Assembly (NCBI GenBank): GCA_016717855.1
Contig: JADKEV010000004.1
Coordinates: 1-64,000, forward strand
Origin: Betaproteobacteria bacterium
GTDB taxonomy: Bacteria > Pseudomonadota > Gammaproteobacteria > Burkholderiales > Casimicrobiaceae
DNA length: 64,000 nt
Reading direction: 5' to 3'
A program made the translations under genes and the position numbers. Shown piece by piece: positions 19,191 to 27,596 of the stretch (positions are counted from its first letter, which is position 1; each line of letters opens with the position of its first letter). The notes beneath the pieces were generated by a model, which searched no databases, was not told the DNA's origin, and saw only the letters and a program-made list of their open reading frames with translations.

Positions 19191-20741
19191 CTATTCGACC
19201 GGGATGAACTCGTAGCGCTCGAAACTGAGCGTCTGCTCGACCAGCCGGGTGACGATCGCGATCTCGGAGTCGCCGCCCGCGCCAAGTTGCAGTTCCTCGT
19301 CCGGGGCGAGCATGCCCGGGGGCACGATCAACGTCGAATGCTCGTCGGTCAGCATCGCCGGCGGCAGGATGATGGCAGGCAGCTCGAGCCCATGGCGCGC
19401 GGGAATCGACAGCTTGATCAACTCCGCGCCGGTGCTCAGCACCTCGACGCCGAAGCGCGTGTGGCCGGACACGCCGTCGAAGCGCAGCCAGCGCACGACC
19501 GCGACCGGCACCTTGCGCTGCCGGGCTTCGAGCAGGCCGACGACCTCTCCGACGCGCAACTCGACGTCGGCCTGCAGCGACTCCAGCCGCAGCGAATAGC
19601 CGCCGTCCGTCTGGTTGACCACGGTGCATTCGGCCTTGGGCACCGGCTCGGCCTCCGCAGCCCGGATCCCGCGGCGGCCTTCGTCGATATCGAGCATCGC
19701 GCGAAAGATCGGTCCCAGGCCCGCGCAGATCATTACAGTGCGGTTGCCTGCGGAGCGCATCTCCTGTCGCGTCGGCGCCACGCCCCATTCACGCAGCAGG
19801 CGCTCGACGAAGTTCAGGTATTGCGGCTGGCTGATCGAGTCGGAGACCGCCGCCCCCGGCCACGCGGTGCCGGCCTCGAGTTCCTGGACATGCCGGTTGA
19901 TCGCAAACACCACGTCGTAGCAGTGCAGGTACAGCGCGACCGCGTGTTCGGGCACCTCCACCTTGCGCGCAGCCAACGGCGGCTGATCGCTGCTGATCGG
20001 GACCACGGCCAGCGCGGACGCCATCCGGTGCACCGGCGGCGTATCGGTGAGTTTGGCCAGATGGGCGTAGTCGCCGAGAAAGATCAGCGCCAGCGAAATC
20101 TGTCCCGGCAGGAATCCGTAGGGATTGGCGAGCGCCAGCAGCAGCACCTGGATGTACGCGACCTCCGGCGTGAAGCCGGGTGTCTGCTCGGAGAACGGCG
20201 TGTTGGCAATCCCCGAATCGCGCGCCAGCAGGTATATCTGGTGCAGTTCGAACCAAGTGTTGGGCGGCACCGGCCGGAAGCTCAGGTAACTGACGGCGAG
20301 GATGCGCGCCAGGCATTGCTGGCAGCGGTGAATCAGCAGCGCCGGCGCCTTGGGCTGCCCGAAGCCGATCCGCATCCGGGAGAGATCGGCCAGGATGCGC
20401 TTGTAGCCCATCGCGACCCCGGTCGCGACCGCCATCGCCATGTCGGCGGCGTCGGCGACGTCGCCGCGCATGGGATGCGGCACGTTGGAGTACACCTTGT
20501 CCAGCGTCGTCCACGATCCGGCAGCGGCCGCGAAGTATTCCTCCAGGAGATGCCAGCGGGCGGTCGGGTCCACCTTCCAGTGGTTGAGGCGTTCCAGCTC
20601 TTCCCCAAGGGCGCGCGCGCTCTCGACCGGCTGTTCTTCGAAGAGCAGTCCTTCAATCAGCGCCTTGACCTGCGCGAGATCGAGCTCGGGCGCGCGGTCG
20701 GACTTCTGGTCAACGGGCAACAGTGAGAGCTTGAGCGCCAT
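19191..20741 (-). CDS. PilZ-domain-like protein, putative c-di-GMP receptor
   Basis: The 516-residue soluble protein has no signal peptide or membrane span. The first ~340 residues form a helical region I do not recognise. The C-terminal region has RRGIR near residue 353 and VNQTDGG near residue 373, which match a relaxed PilZ signature RxxxR...(D/N)x(S/T)xxG. This is followed by beta-rich segments, VGEVVGLLEAR and VAVVRWLRFDG. PilZ domains bind cyclic-di-GMP. Similar long proteins with a C-terminal PilZ-like domain occur in betaproteobacteria but I know of no assigned role. The ATG at 20741 is used; the frame stays open upstream but that part looks non-coding. The location beside pilin genes and a GGDEF-EAL gene is suggestive only. 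Confidence 0.65.
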   Translation of the reverse strand: MALKLSLLPVDQKSDRAPELDLAQVKALIEGLLFEEQPVESARALGEELERLNHWKVDPTARWHLLEEYFAAAAGSWTTLDKVYSNVPHPMRGDVADAADMAMAVATGVAMGYKRILADLSRMRIGFGQPKAPALLIHRCQQCLARILAVSYLSFRPVPPNTWFELHQIYLLARDSGIANTPFSEQTPGFTPEVAYIQVLLLALANPYGFLPGQISLALIFLGDYAHLAKLTDTPPVHRMASALAVVPISSDQPPLAARKVEVPEHAVALYLHCYDVVFAINRHVQELEAGTAWPGAAVSDSISQPQYLNFVERLLREWGVAPTRQEMRSAGNRTVMICAGLGPIFRAMLDIDEGRRGIRAAEAEPVPKAECTVVNQTDGGYSLRLESLQADVELRVGEVVGLLEARQRKVPVAVVRWLRFDGVSGHTRFGVEVLSTGAELIKLSIPARHGLELPAIILPPAMLTDEHSTLIVPPGMLAPDEELQLGAGGDSEIAIVTRLVEQTLSFERYEFIPVE

Positions 20742-20802
20742 GCGCGATTCGGTAGGTGACTGTGCAGCGATTGTACGTGATGGCCCGCCGCGGCGGCCCC
20801 AC

Positions 20803-21660
20803 TCAGGCGCGTAGGAAGGCGGCGACGGGTGCGATCTGGTTCGCGTCGAGCAGCATCGGCGCGTGCCCGACATCGGGAAACTCGAGCAGCGCCGCGCCCG
20901 GGCCGCGCGCAGACATTTCCCGCGCCGTGGCCCGCGCGAGCAAATCGGAGCGCGCGCCGCGCAGGAGGAGCACCGGGCAGGATATGGCATCCCAGAGCGC
21001 CCAGAGCAGCGCACTCTGGTCCTGCGCGGCGCGAAAGGGCACGGCGATGCCGGGGTCATAGCCGAGCGCCCAGCGCCCGTCCGGCAACTGGCGCGCGGTG
21101 GTCTCGCTCAGTTGTCGCCACTGCGCGTCGGTGAGCGCGCCGAACGGCGCCGATACAAACCGGATGTGCGCTTCCAGGTCGGCAAATGTCGCGAAGACGG
21201 GATTCGCGCCGACGTACGCGCCGATCCGCTGCAGCGCCGACTGCTCGATGACGGGGCCGACGTCGTTGACGACCAGCCTGCGGATGGGCGTGCCCGGCTG
21301 CCCCGCGAGCGCGATGCCCAGCAGCCCGCCCATCGACGTGCCCACCCAGGAGAGCGACTCGGGCTCGGCGCGCGCGATCAGCGCGGTCAGGGCGCCGACG
21401 TAGGTTGCGAACACGTAGTCGTTCGGATCGCGCAGCCAGTCGCTCTTGCCGCGGCCCGGAATGTCGGGACAGAGGACGCGAAAGCGACCGCACAGCTCGC
21501 CCGCCAGCGCGTCGAAATCGCGACCGTTGCGGGTCAGGCCGTGCACGCAGATGACCACGTCGCGATTCGCCGGATCGCCCCACTCGTAGTAGTGCATCGC
21601 GGAAAAGCCGTGCGGCGAGAGGATGTCGAGCCGTCGTTCGCGGAAGGTGCCGTTGCCCAT
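20803..21660 (-). CDS. Alpha/beta-fold hydrolase
   Basis: The 285-residue enzyme has the nucleophile elbow GTSMGG (Ser near residue 108), the oxyanion motif VCVHGLTRNGRDFD and the catalytic His in FPDVGHAPML. LRGARSDLL supplies the likely acid strand. The fold is clear; the substrate is not. GRGKSDWLRDPNDY resembles esterases and haloalkane-dehalogenase-like hydrolases common in betaproteobacteria. It is transcribed away from pilin genes, just upstream of the PilZ-like gene and 9 nt after the SelO fragment. Confidence 0.88.
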   Translation of the reverse strand: MGNGTFRERRLDILSPHGFSAMHYYEWGDPANRDVVICVHGLTRNGRDFDALAGELCGRFRVLCPDIPGRGKSDWLRDPNDYVFATYVGALTALIARAEPESLSWVGTSMGGLLGIALAGQPGTPIRRLVVNDVGPVIEQSALQRIGAYVGANPVFATFADLEAHIRFVSAPFGALTDAQWRQLSETTARQLPDGRWALGYDPGIAVPFRAAQDQSALLWALWDAISCPVLLLRGARSDLLARATAREMSARGPGAALLEFPDVGHAPMLLDANQIAPVAAFLRA

Positions 21661-21669
21661 GCGTCGTCC

Positions 21670-22239
21670 TTAGCTCGAACAGCTGACGGCGGGCACGAAC
21701 AGGTCCGCGGGCGCGGGCCCGGCGTACTCGCCGGAACCCGGCTGATCGTCGAATGGCCGCCGCGGCAACGCCAGCAACCGGTCGACTTCGGTGAAATCCT
21801 TCTGCTGTGCGCGCTCTATCGCCCGTTGCGCGAGCCAGTTGCGCAGGCGCAGCACTGCGCGGCCGTCGGCCATCCGGGAGTAGGGCGTCGCGCCCGCCCC
21901 CTTGAGCTTCAAGTCCCACGACTTGTCGCGCGCGTTCCGGATCTGGCCCGTCAACAGCGCCCTCCCATCGCCTAGTTGCGGAACGTAGTGTCCGAACTGG
22001 TGGCCGGCGTAGAGCATCGCGACCGGCTCCGAGCCCGGCGGCAGCCAGCCTCCTCTCAGGAATCCGACGAACTCGGGCGTGTGCAGCTGTTCGGGATCGA
22101 GATCGATCAGCGCCGCGGCGTCCGGGTTGGCGCTGACCAGGTACGGCTCGGGCAACGGCGTGGGCGGCAGGGGGGTCGAGAACCGGGAACCCAGGCGCGC
22201 AAAGTGATTGTCGAAGCGCATGCCGGCCAAGGAAGTCAT
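21670..22239 (-). CDS. selO: SelO (YdiU) protein with internal deletion
   Basis: SelO is a pseudokinase-fold AMPylase, normally about 490 residues. This open frame encodes only 189. Residues 1-130 match the SelO N-terminus (GHQFGHYVPQLGDGRA, WDLKLKGAGATPYSRMADGR). Residues 132-189 match its C-terminal tail (LRNWLAQRAIERAQQKDF, LLALPRRPFDDQPG, ending SCSS). The joint is at about 21841-21852, where the repeated hexamer CTGCGC CTGCGC (minus strand) follows GRAV. The catalytic middle of about 300 residues, with the metal- and ATP-binding Asn and Asp residues, is absent and the frame is preserved. It is almost certainly catalytically dead unless the deletion is an assembly artefact. An alternative start is 22221 (MRFDNHF). 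Confidence 0.85.
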   Translation of the reverse strand: MTSLAGMRFDNHFARLGSRFSTPLPPTPLPEPYLVSANPDAAALIDLDPEQLHTPEFVGFLRGGWLPPGSEPVAMLYAGHQFGHYVPQLGDGRALLTGQIRNARDKSWDLKLKGAGATPYSRMADGRAVLRLRNWLAQRAIERAQQKDFTEVDRLLALPRRPFDDQPGSGEYAGPAPADLFVPAVSCSS

Positions 22240-22326
22240 GCGAAAAGTGTAACACCGCGCCGAGCTTGGCGACCGGCGAGGAAGCCGTTAGTATCCGATC
22301 TGCGCTCTCTGCCCTGGAGGTGTGAC

Positions 22327-23388
22327 ATGAAATCCCAACTGCGTTCGTCCTGGGTATCGACACTTGCAGTGGTCGGCGTGCACTGGTTGCTCGCGGGGCA
22401 GGCAGGCGCCGGGCCCACCATACCCACCAGCGCGGAGCGCGGCGCCAGGACGGTCGCCACGGACGCCAACTCCCAGAAGCTGGCTACCGCCGTCGCCGCG
22501 GTGGTGAAGATCAAGAGCAAGGCAATCCCCAATGCGCGCTCGCTTGCCACCCTGGGGGCGGAACGCGAAGGCAGCGGCATCGTCGTCGGCCCAAACGGAC
22601 TGGTGCTCACCATCGGCTATCTGATCGTCGAGGCCGAGACCATCGAACTCGAGGATGGCGACGGCAAGCTGGTGCCGGCGACGCCGGTTGCCTATGACCA
22701 TGGCAGCGGCTTCGGGCTGGTCCGGGCGCTGACCAACCTGGGCATCACGCCGATCGAACTGGGCAATTCTGGCAGCCTGGCCGAGAACGAAAGCGCGATC
22801 TTCGCCGCGGCGGGGGGCATCGACGCCGCGAGTTCGACCACGGTTGTCTCGCGCCGGCGCTTTGCCGGTTACTGGGAGTACATGATCGATGACGCAATCT
22901 TCACCTCACCGCCCCGTTTTGACCATAGCGGCGCCGCGCTGATCGACCGCACCGGCGCCCTGGTCGGAGTCGGGTCGCTGATCGTCGCCGATGCGCAACC
23001 CTCGATACGCCGGCTCCCCGGCAACATGTTCGTCCCGATCAACCTGCTCAAGCCCATACTCGAGGAGATGGTCCAGACCGGCTCGTCCCGCCGCGGCAAG
23101 CACCCCTGGCTGGGCATCACGTCGCAGGAAGTCGAGGGCCGGGTCTTCATCTCCAAGGTCCAGGCCGACAGTCCGGCCGAGCGCGCGGGGCTCAAGCAGG
23201 GCGACATCCTGCTCGGCGTCGGGTCCGCCCGTGTGTCCAAACTCGAAGAGTTGTATCGCAGCTTGTGGACGGACCGGCAACCCGGCGACGAAATCACGCT
23301 GACGGTGCTACAGGGGACGGAGGTCCGGAAGATCAGCGTGAAGTCGATTGATAGAACGGAGTATATGCGCTCTAAATCAAAAGTGTAG
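22327..23388 (+). CDS. S1C trypsin-fold PDZ protein, probable pseudoprotease
   Basis: The 353-residue protein has a signal peptide (residues 1-28, cleavage near AGAG), a trypsin-like domain and one PDZ domain (from GKHPWLGITSQEVEG, with ADSPAERAGLKQGDILLGVG). The domain order is that of HtrA/Deg proteases. The active site is degraded. The His strand reads GLVLTIGYLIVEAE where TNxHVV is expected. The Asp position reads HGSGFGLVRA instead of TDLALL. The Ser strand reads DHSGAALIDRTG, keeping Ser but not GNSGG. It is probably periplasmic and more likely a binding or scaffold protein than a protease. A family with the same SRRRFAGYWEY block exists in alpha- and betaproteobacteria. The ATG follows GGAGGTGTGAC, a good ribosome binding site. 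Confidence 0.85.
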   Translation: MKSQLRSSWVSTLAVVGVHWLLAGQAGAGPTIPTSAERGARTVATDANSQKLATAVAAVVKIKSKAIPNARSLATLGAEREGSGIVVGPNGLVLTIGYLIVEAETIELEDGDGKLVPATPVAYDHGSGFGLVRALTNLGITPIELGNSGSLAENESAIFAAAGGIDAASSTTVVSRRRFAGYWEYMIDDAIFTSPPRFDHSGAALIDRTGALVGVGSLIVADAQPSIRRLPGNMFVPINLLKPILEEMVQTGSSRRGKHPWLGITSQEVEGRVFISKVQADSPAERAGLKQGDILLGVGSARVSKLEELYRSLWTDRQPGDEITLTVLQGTEVRKISVKSIDRTEYMRSKSKV

Positions 23389-23396
23389 CGCATATA
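23362..23396. terminator. Inverted repeat over the 3' end of the S1C gene
   Basis: TATATGCGCT at 23362-23371 and AGCGCATATA at 23387-23396 form a perfect 10-bp stem with a 15-nt loop. The stop codon of the S1C gene lies in this element. It also faces the convergent NUDIX gene. There is no clean T-run after it, so it may be a bidirectional mRNA end hairpin or a protein-binding palindrome. Its AT content contrasts with the surroundings. Confidence 0.5.
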
Positions 23397-23474
23397 TTAA
23401 ATGTGAATAGTGAAGTATTGAAACTGTCGCGAAGGCGCGCCAGCGAGTCCGTAGCAGGTTTCTGGCGCACTGGT

Positions 23475-24227
23475 TCAGGGTTCGATCGGTGCTGCCAACC
23501 CGTAGTAGAACAGCAGGATCATTGCCGCCGTCGCGCCCCAGATGTAGCGCTCACCGTACGGGCAGGCAAAGAAGTGCCGCACCTTGCCGGCGACTTCGCG
23601 CTGGCGCTGGATGAAGTTGCCGGGGTCGAGCACGAAAGACAGCGGCACCTCGAACACGCTGGCGACCTCGACCGGATCCGCGCACAACTCGAAAGGCGGT
23701 TCGACCCAGCCGACCACCGGCGTGACCGCGTAGCCGGTCACCGTTTCGTAGTAGCCGACCTGGCCCAGGATTTCCACGTGTTGTTCGGCCAGGCCAATTT
23801 CTTCCTGGCTCTCGCGCAATGCCGTGTGCGCCGGAGACCGGTCGGTGGCTTCCTGGCGGCCCCCGGGAAAACTGATCTGCCCGGGATGGTCGGGCAACGT
23901 GTCGCTGCGCTGCGTGAGCAGCATCGTCAGTCCGCCGGGCCGGTTGACGATGGGAATCAGGACGGCCGCCGGCGTCGTCCGGTCTTCGCGGCCAGGCAGG
24001 CGGTGGCCGTCGTTGAGATGGGGCAACCGCAGCGTCTGCAGGCGCTCCATCCGCTGGGTCAGCCACGTCTTCTGCGCAGCGGCCGACGCGTTTTCGAATA
24101 GCGGCAGCGGCGGCAGCGCGCGCGCGATGTCCAGCAACGCCGCGCGGTCGAGCTCCGGGCTGCCGCGCAGTCCCGGGTGATTGAGCAGGGGGTGGCCGGA
24201 GGGGCGCCGGCGGTCGGTATCAGGCAT
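23475..24227 (-). CDS. NUDIX CoA pyrophosphatase
   Basis: The 250-residue enzyme has the Nudix box GGRQEATDRSPAHTALRESQ followed by EEIGL. Upstream it carries the CoA-pyrophosphatase signature LLTQRSDTLPDHPGQISFPG. It is therefore expected to hydrolyse CoA and its derivatives to 4'-phosphopantetheine and 3',5'-ADP. The ATG at 24227 (MPDTDRRRP) is preferred; the upstream in-frame extension to 24269 runs into AT-rich, promoter-like DNA. It is convergent with the S1C gene and on the same strand as the GGDEF-EAL gene 80 nt upstream. Confidence 0.9.
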   Translation of the reverse strand: MPDTDRRRPSGHPLLNHPGLRGSPELDRAALLDIARALPPLPLFENASAAAQKTWLTQRMERLQTLRLPHLNDGHRLPGREDRTTPAAVLIPIVNRPGGLTMLLTQRSDTLPDHPGQISFPGGRQEATDRSPAHTALRESQEEIGLAEQHVEILGQVGYYETVTGYAVTPVVGWVEPPFELCADPVEVASVFEVPLSFVLDPGNFIQRQREVAGKVRHFFACPYGERYIWGATAAMILLFYYGLAAPIEP

Positions 24228-24283
24228 GTAGAGTTGTCTGTGTGGCGTGGGACATCGATATCGTACCATTTAACATAATACAA

Positions 24284-24289
24284 ATTATA
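24284..24289 (-). promoter_or_regulatory. Candidate -10 box for the NUDIX gene
   Basis: The minus strand reads GCGTATAATTTG here, a perfect TATAAT about 57 nt before the NUDIX start. It sits in the AT-rich gap after the GGDEF-EAL gene. No convincing -35 hexamer is visible at 16-18 nt. Confidence 0.35.
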
Positions 24290-24306
24290 CGCATACACTC
24301 CGAGAA

Positions 24307-27126
24307 TCAGGCGATCGCAAGAGCTCGTGCATTATGGACCATTGCGAATTGAGCGAACTCGGCCGCCGCCAAAGGACGCGAGAACCTGAAACCTTGCACC
24401 CGATCACATTTCAACTTGCCGAGAATCGACAGTTGTTCGTACGTTTCGACGCCCTCGGCGGTGACTGTCTTGCCCAGGGCATGGGACATGGCGATGATTG
24501 CTGCAACAATGGCCTCAGAGTCGGTGTCACGGCCGAGGCCCTCGATGAAAGCGCGGTCGATCTTGACGGTGTGAATGACAAAGCGCTTGAGATAGGACAA
24601 CGAAGAGAACCCCGTGCCGAAATCGTCCAGCGAAATGCTTATACCCATTGCTGCAACTTCCTGCAGCATTCGTTCGACTTCGGATCCGTGATCGATCAAG
24701 ACTGTTTCGGTGATTTCCACTTCAAGGCACGATGGCGCAATCCCCGCGGCATGCGTGCATTCCACGATGAGGTCCACGAGGCCGGGCTTGCGAAACTGCC
24801 GTGCTGAAACGTTGACCGCAAGCCGGTCCAGCGCAACGCCGTCGGATTGCCACTGCTTCAGCTGGCGACAGGCTTCTTGCATCACCCAGCGCCCTAAGTG
24901 TTCAATGTAGCCGGACTCTTCCGCGATCGGGATGAACCGGTCCGGAGAAACCCAGCCGAGCTCAGCGTGGTTCCAGCGCAATAGCGCCTCGGCGCCACAT
25001 ATGCCGCCGGGGCGAAGGTCAATCACCGGCTGGTAGAGCAACTTGAGTTCGTTTCGTTCGATGGCACGGCGCAGGTCCCGATCCAGCGTGACCCGGGCGA
25101 CCGCCATCGCGTTCATGCTCTCTTCGAAGTACACGGCCTGGGCCCGCCCGCCCGCCTTGGCACGATACATCGCCGTATCGGCATTCTTGATCAATGTCTC
25201 GGCGGATCTTCCATCTGCCGGATACAACGCGATGCCGATGCTCGCGCTAAGAAAAGACGCCTGACCATCGATGACGAATGCCTCCGACAGCGACTTGACG
25301 ATCTGTTCGGCGACCCGCCCCGCATCCTGCGGGCGCTGAAGCTGGGTCAGGATCACGATGAACTCGTCACCGCCCGGCCTTGAAACGGTATCGATCTCCC
25401 GCAGACAGAGCGCAATGCGCCTGGCTGCCTCCTTGAGCACCGCGTCACCGCAAGTGTGCCCCAAAGTGTCGTTCACGTCCTTGAAGTGGTCGAGATCTGC
25501 GAACAGCAGAGCGAATGAACCGTTTTCTCGTTGAGATCTTGCGATCTCCTGAGCAATCCGATCCCCGAGCAGCAAGCGATTGGGGAGGCCCGTTAGCGAA
25601 TCGAAGTGCGCCTGCAGATATAGCTGTTCGTCGCGCCAAGCAGACGAAATGGCCACGGCTACTCTGTCAGCGAAGTCGCGGACTTGCTTCCGGTCCTCGT
25701 CGCCAATCTCCGGCGCCAGGCGAAAACCGAGCGCAAGAGCGCCACAAACGACTTCCCGCCAGATAACGGGCTGAACATAGGCGGTGGCCATGCCCTGGTT
25801 CCGCAGACGAAAAAGATAGCCCGAGTCGGCATCTCTCAGAGGGATCCAAAAACCCTGTGGCGACGCCTCCAGCACGCTGCGTTCGCTCGCCGACACCTCT
25901 TGCCGGGCCGCAGAAACATCCCCAGGTCTGCGCGCCTCGCAAGCATAAGTGCGTGCCAGGTTCGGATTGTCGTGATCCAGCAGCGTAATGCTCAAGAAGT
26001 CGGCGGGCACCAAATTGCCGATGCGCTCGAGAACCCTGCGGATGATCTGTTCGGTGTCCAGACTGGAGAGAATGAGGTGATCGATCTCGGCGAGCACCGT
26101 CAGGGCTGAGAACTGGCGCCCCAGCCTTGCCGACATGTGGTTGAAGGCCGTCGCAAGTTCGCCGAGTTCGTCGTCGCGCTTGACATCCACCGGCGTTGCA
26201 AAGTCGTTGCATGCAACCCGCCGTGCCCCGGCCGCCAGCGCTTCGACCGGGACCAGGGTGCTGCGGATTTGCCGCACACTGAGCCACGTTACCACCAGCA
26301 GCGCGAGCAACACGACCGGAATGAAGAGCCGCCGGAATTCGCCGATGCGGCTGAGCTGGTGGCTTTCCAACTGACTCGCAACGACGATCCAGTCCCCAAT
26401 ACCGAATTCGGCGCGCATGAACTGCCCCCAAGCGACTGCGCGGCGTGTCTTCTGCTCCTCGGTCCAACTGAAGGAGTGCAGTGCCGACTGCGTGGACGGC
26501 GTGTCAATCGCTTTCAGAGCCCCGTCAGGGATAGGCACCGTACAAAACAGGGTGTTCCGCGTCCCATCGTCAATTACGCAAAACTCCGTGGCGGCGGGGA
26601 GCAGGTCCGGATTCCCCCAGAGAAATTCAGGCCGGAGCTCGCCGAACAGCACTGTGCGGGCAGCGGAACCGAAATCCGGCATTAGCAGGAATACGCGAGT
26701 GCCGGGCTTTTCCTGCGTCAAGACGATCAGGTGTTTGCCTGACGCCAGTCTCTGGCGCAAGTCGGCGGATAGCGACGGTATTGCGGGTTGGCCAAGCAAG
26801 TCCGATGTCTTGCCTTTCGCATCGACCACGCCAAGTGACTGGAAGTATCGATCAAGTGGCGACGGAGTGCGCCAGGACCGATCCCGCAATGCGCTGGCGC
26901 CCAATGCCACTTCCGAGGCCCGCACGAGACGTTCGAAGATGGCCATGCCATATGCCTTGCTCGACGCTGCAAGGCGCTGTTCAGCTTGCTGAAGAAGCAC
27001 ATTGCGAACCTGCGCAAGAGATAGCACCGCCACGAGCGCAAGCGGGATGAACGCCGATAACACGAACAGAAGGAACACGCGGCGGGCGACGCGGCCGGCA
27101 AAAAAGGGCCGCGCAAATTGAATCAA
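24307..27126 (-). CDS. HAMP-GAF-GGDEF-EAL signalling protein
   Basis: The 939-residue membrane protein makes and/or degrades cyclic-di-GMP. A first membrane span is at residues 14-38, followed by an extracytoplasmic sensor region, a second span (IPVVLLALLVVTWLSV) near residue 265, HAMP, and a GAF-like domain at about 350-500. GGDEF is intact at residues 585-589 (RPGGDEFIV), with an RxxD inhibitory site (REID) upstream. EAL is intact at 713-715 (GAEALLRWN), with DDFGTGFSSL, KIDRAFI and TAEGVET downstream. Both activities are therefore possible. The start is TTG at 27126, overlapping the stop of the upstream pseudopilin (TTGA). The next ATG lies after the first membrane span, so the TTG is well supported. 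The sensor domain ligand is unknown. Confidence 0.92.
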   Translation of the reverse strand: MIQFARPFFAGRVARRVFLLFVLSAFIPLALVAVLSLAQVRNVLLQQAEQRLAASSKAYGMAIFERLVRASEVALGASALRDRSWRTPSPLDRYFQSLGVVDAKGKTSDLLGQPAIPSLSADLRQRLASGKHLIVLTQEKPGTRVFLLMPDFGSAARTVLFGELRPEFLWGNPDLLPAATEFCVIDDGTRNTLFCTVPIPDGALKAIDTPSTQSALHSFSWTEEQKTRRAVAWGQFMRAEFGIGDWIVVASQLESHQLSRIGEFRRLFIPVVLLALLVVTWLSVRQIRSTLVPVEALAAGARRVACNDFATPVDVKRDDELGELATAFNHMSARLGRQFSALTVLAEIDHLILSSLDTEQIIRRVLERIGNLVPADFLSITLLDHDNPNLARTYACEARRPGDVSAARQEVSASERSVLEASPQGFWIPLRDADSGYLFRLRNQGMATAYVQPVIWREVVCGALALGFRLAPEIGDEDRKQVRDFADRVAVAISSAWRDEQLYLQAHFDSLTGLPNRLLLGDRIAQEIARSQRENGSFALLFADLDHFKDVNDTLGHTCGDAVLKEAARRIALCLREIDTVSRPGGDEFIVILTQLQRPQDAGRVAEQIVKSLSEAFVIDGQASFLSASIGIALYPADGRSAETLIKNADTAMYRAKAGGRAQAVYFEESMNAMAVARVTLDRDLRRAIERNELKLLYQPVIDLRPGGICGAEALLRWNHAELGWVSPDRFIPIAEESGYIEHLGRWVMQEACRQLKQWQSDGVALDRLAVNVSARQFRKPGLVDLIVECTHAAGIAPSCLEVEITETVLIDHGSEVERMLQEVAAMGISISLDDFGTGFSSLSYLKRFVIHTVKIDRAFIEGLGRDTDSEAIVAAIIAMSHALGKTVTAEGVETYEQLSILGKLKCDRVQGFRFSRPLAAAEFAQFAMVHNARALAIA

Positions 27127-27596
27127 GGATCGAAGTCCCTGGCCAGCCCTATGAAGCGACCATCGCGGGCGCGAAGGACATCGTCGCGGCTCTTTTTCGC
27201 CATTAACGATGAACTGGAATCCCCGTCCTTGCCCACGCTGTATAGATCGAAATCCGAGTTCAGGGGGTTGAGGTTCTTGTCTTTTCTCGCTTTGCCGTTA
27301 CCCTTGCTGGTGGACAAGTTGAAATACTCGTACGGTCGTCCCCAGGGATCCAGTTTGCCGGCGGCGTCGACCTGGCTGAGCGTGTCCGGGGGCGAGTGGA
27401 CGTCCACGACGTAGTTCGAGATGAGCCCGGACAAGGCGCCAATTTCCGTCACGGCCTGGTGCACCCGCAGTCGTTCACGGTAGTCGGAATAACTCGAGAC
27501 CACAAAGGCAATCACCACGCCGATAATCGCAACGGCGATGAAGATCTCGATCAGCGTGAAGCCGAGCGCGCGAGCAGCTCCGCGCCTGGTTCTCAT
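27123..27596 (-). CDS. GspG-like pseudopilin
   Basis: The 157-residue protein has a 12-residue leader ending in G, followed by FTLIEIFIAVAIIGVVIAFV. The globular part has KLDPWGRPYEYFNL and then DFDLYSVGKDG, the signature of major pseudopilins of type II secretion (GspG), including its calcium-site region. No gsp secretion genes adjoin it. Instead it is coupled, with a 4-nt overlap, to the GGDEF-EAL gene downstream. ATG 27596 is chosen because it gives a standard short leader; in-frame starts at 27626 and 27704 are possible. It may be an orphan pilin, or a pilus subunit linked to c-di-GMP control. Confidence 0.85.
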   Translation of the reverse strand: MRTRRGAARALGFTLIEIFIAVAIIGVVIAFVVSSYSDYRERLRVHQAVTEIGALSGLISNYVVDVHSPPDTLSQVDAAGKLDPWGRPYEYFNLSTSKGNGKARKDKNLNPLNSDFDLYSVGKDGDSSSSLMAKKSRDDVLRARDGRFIGLARDFDP

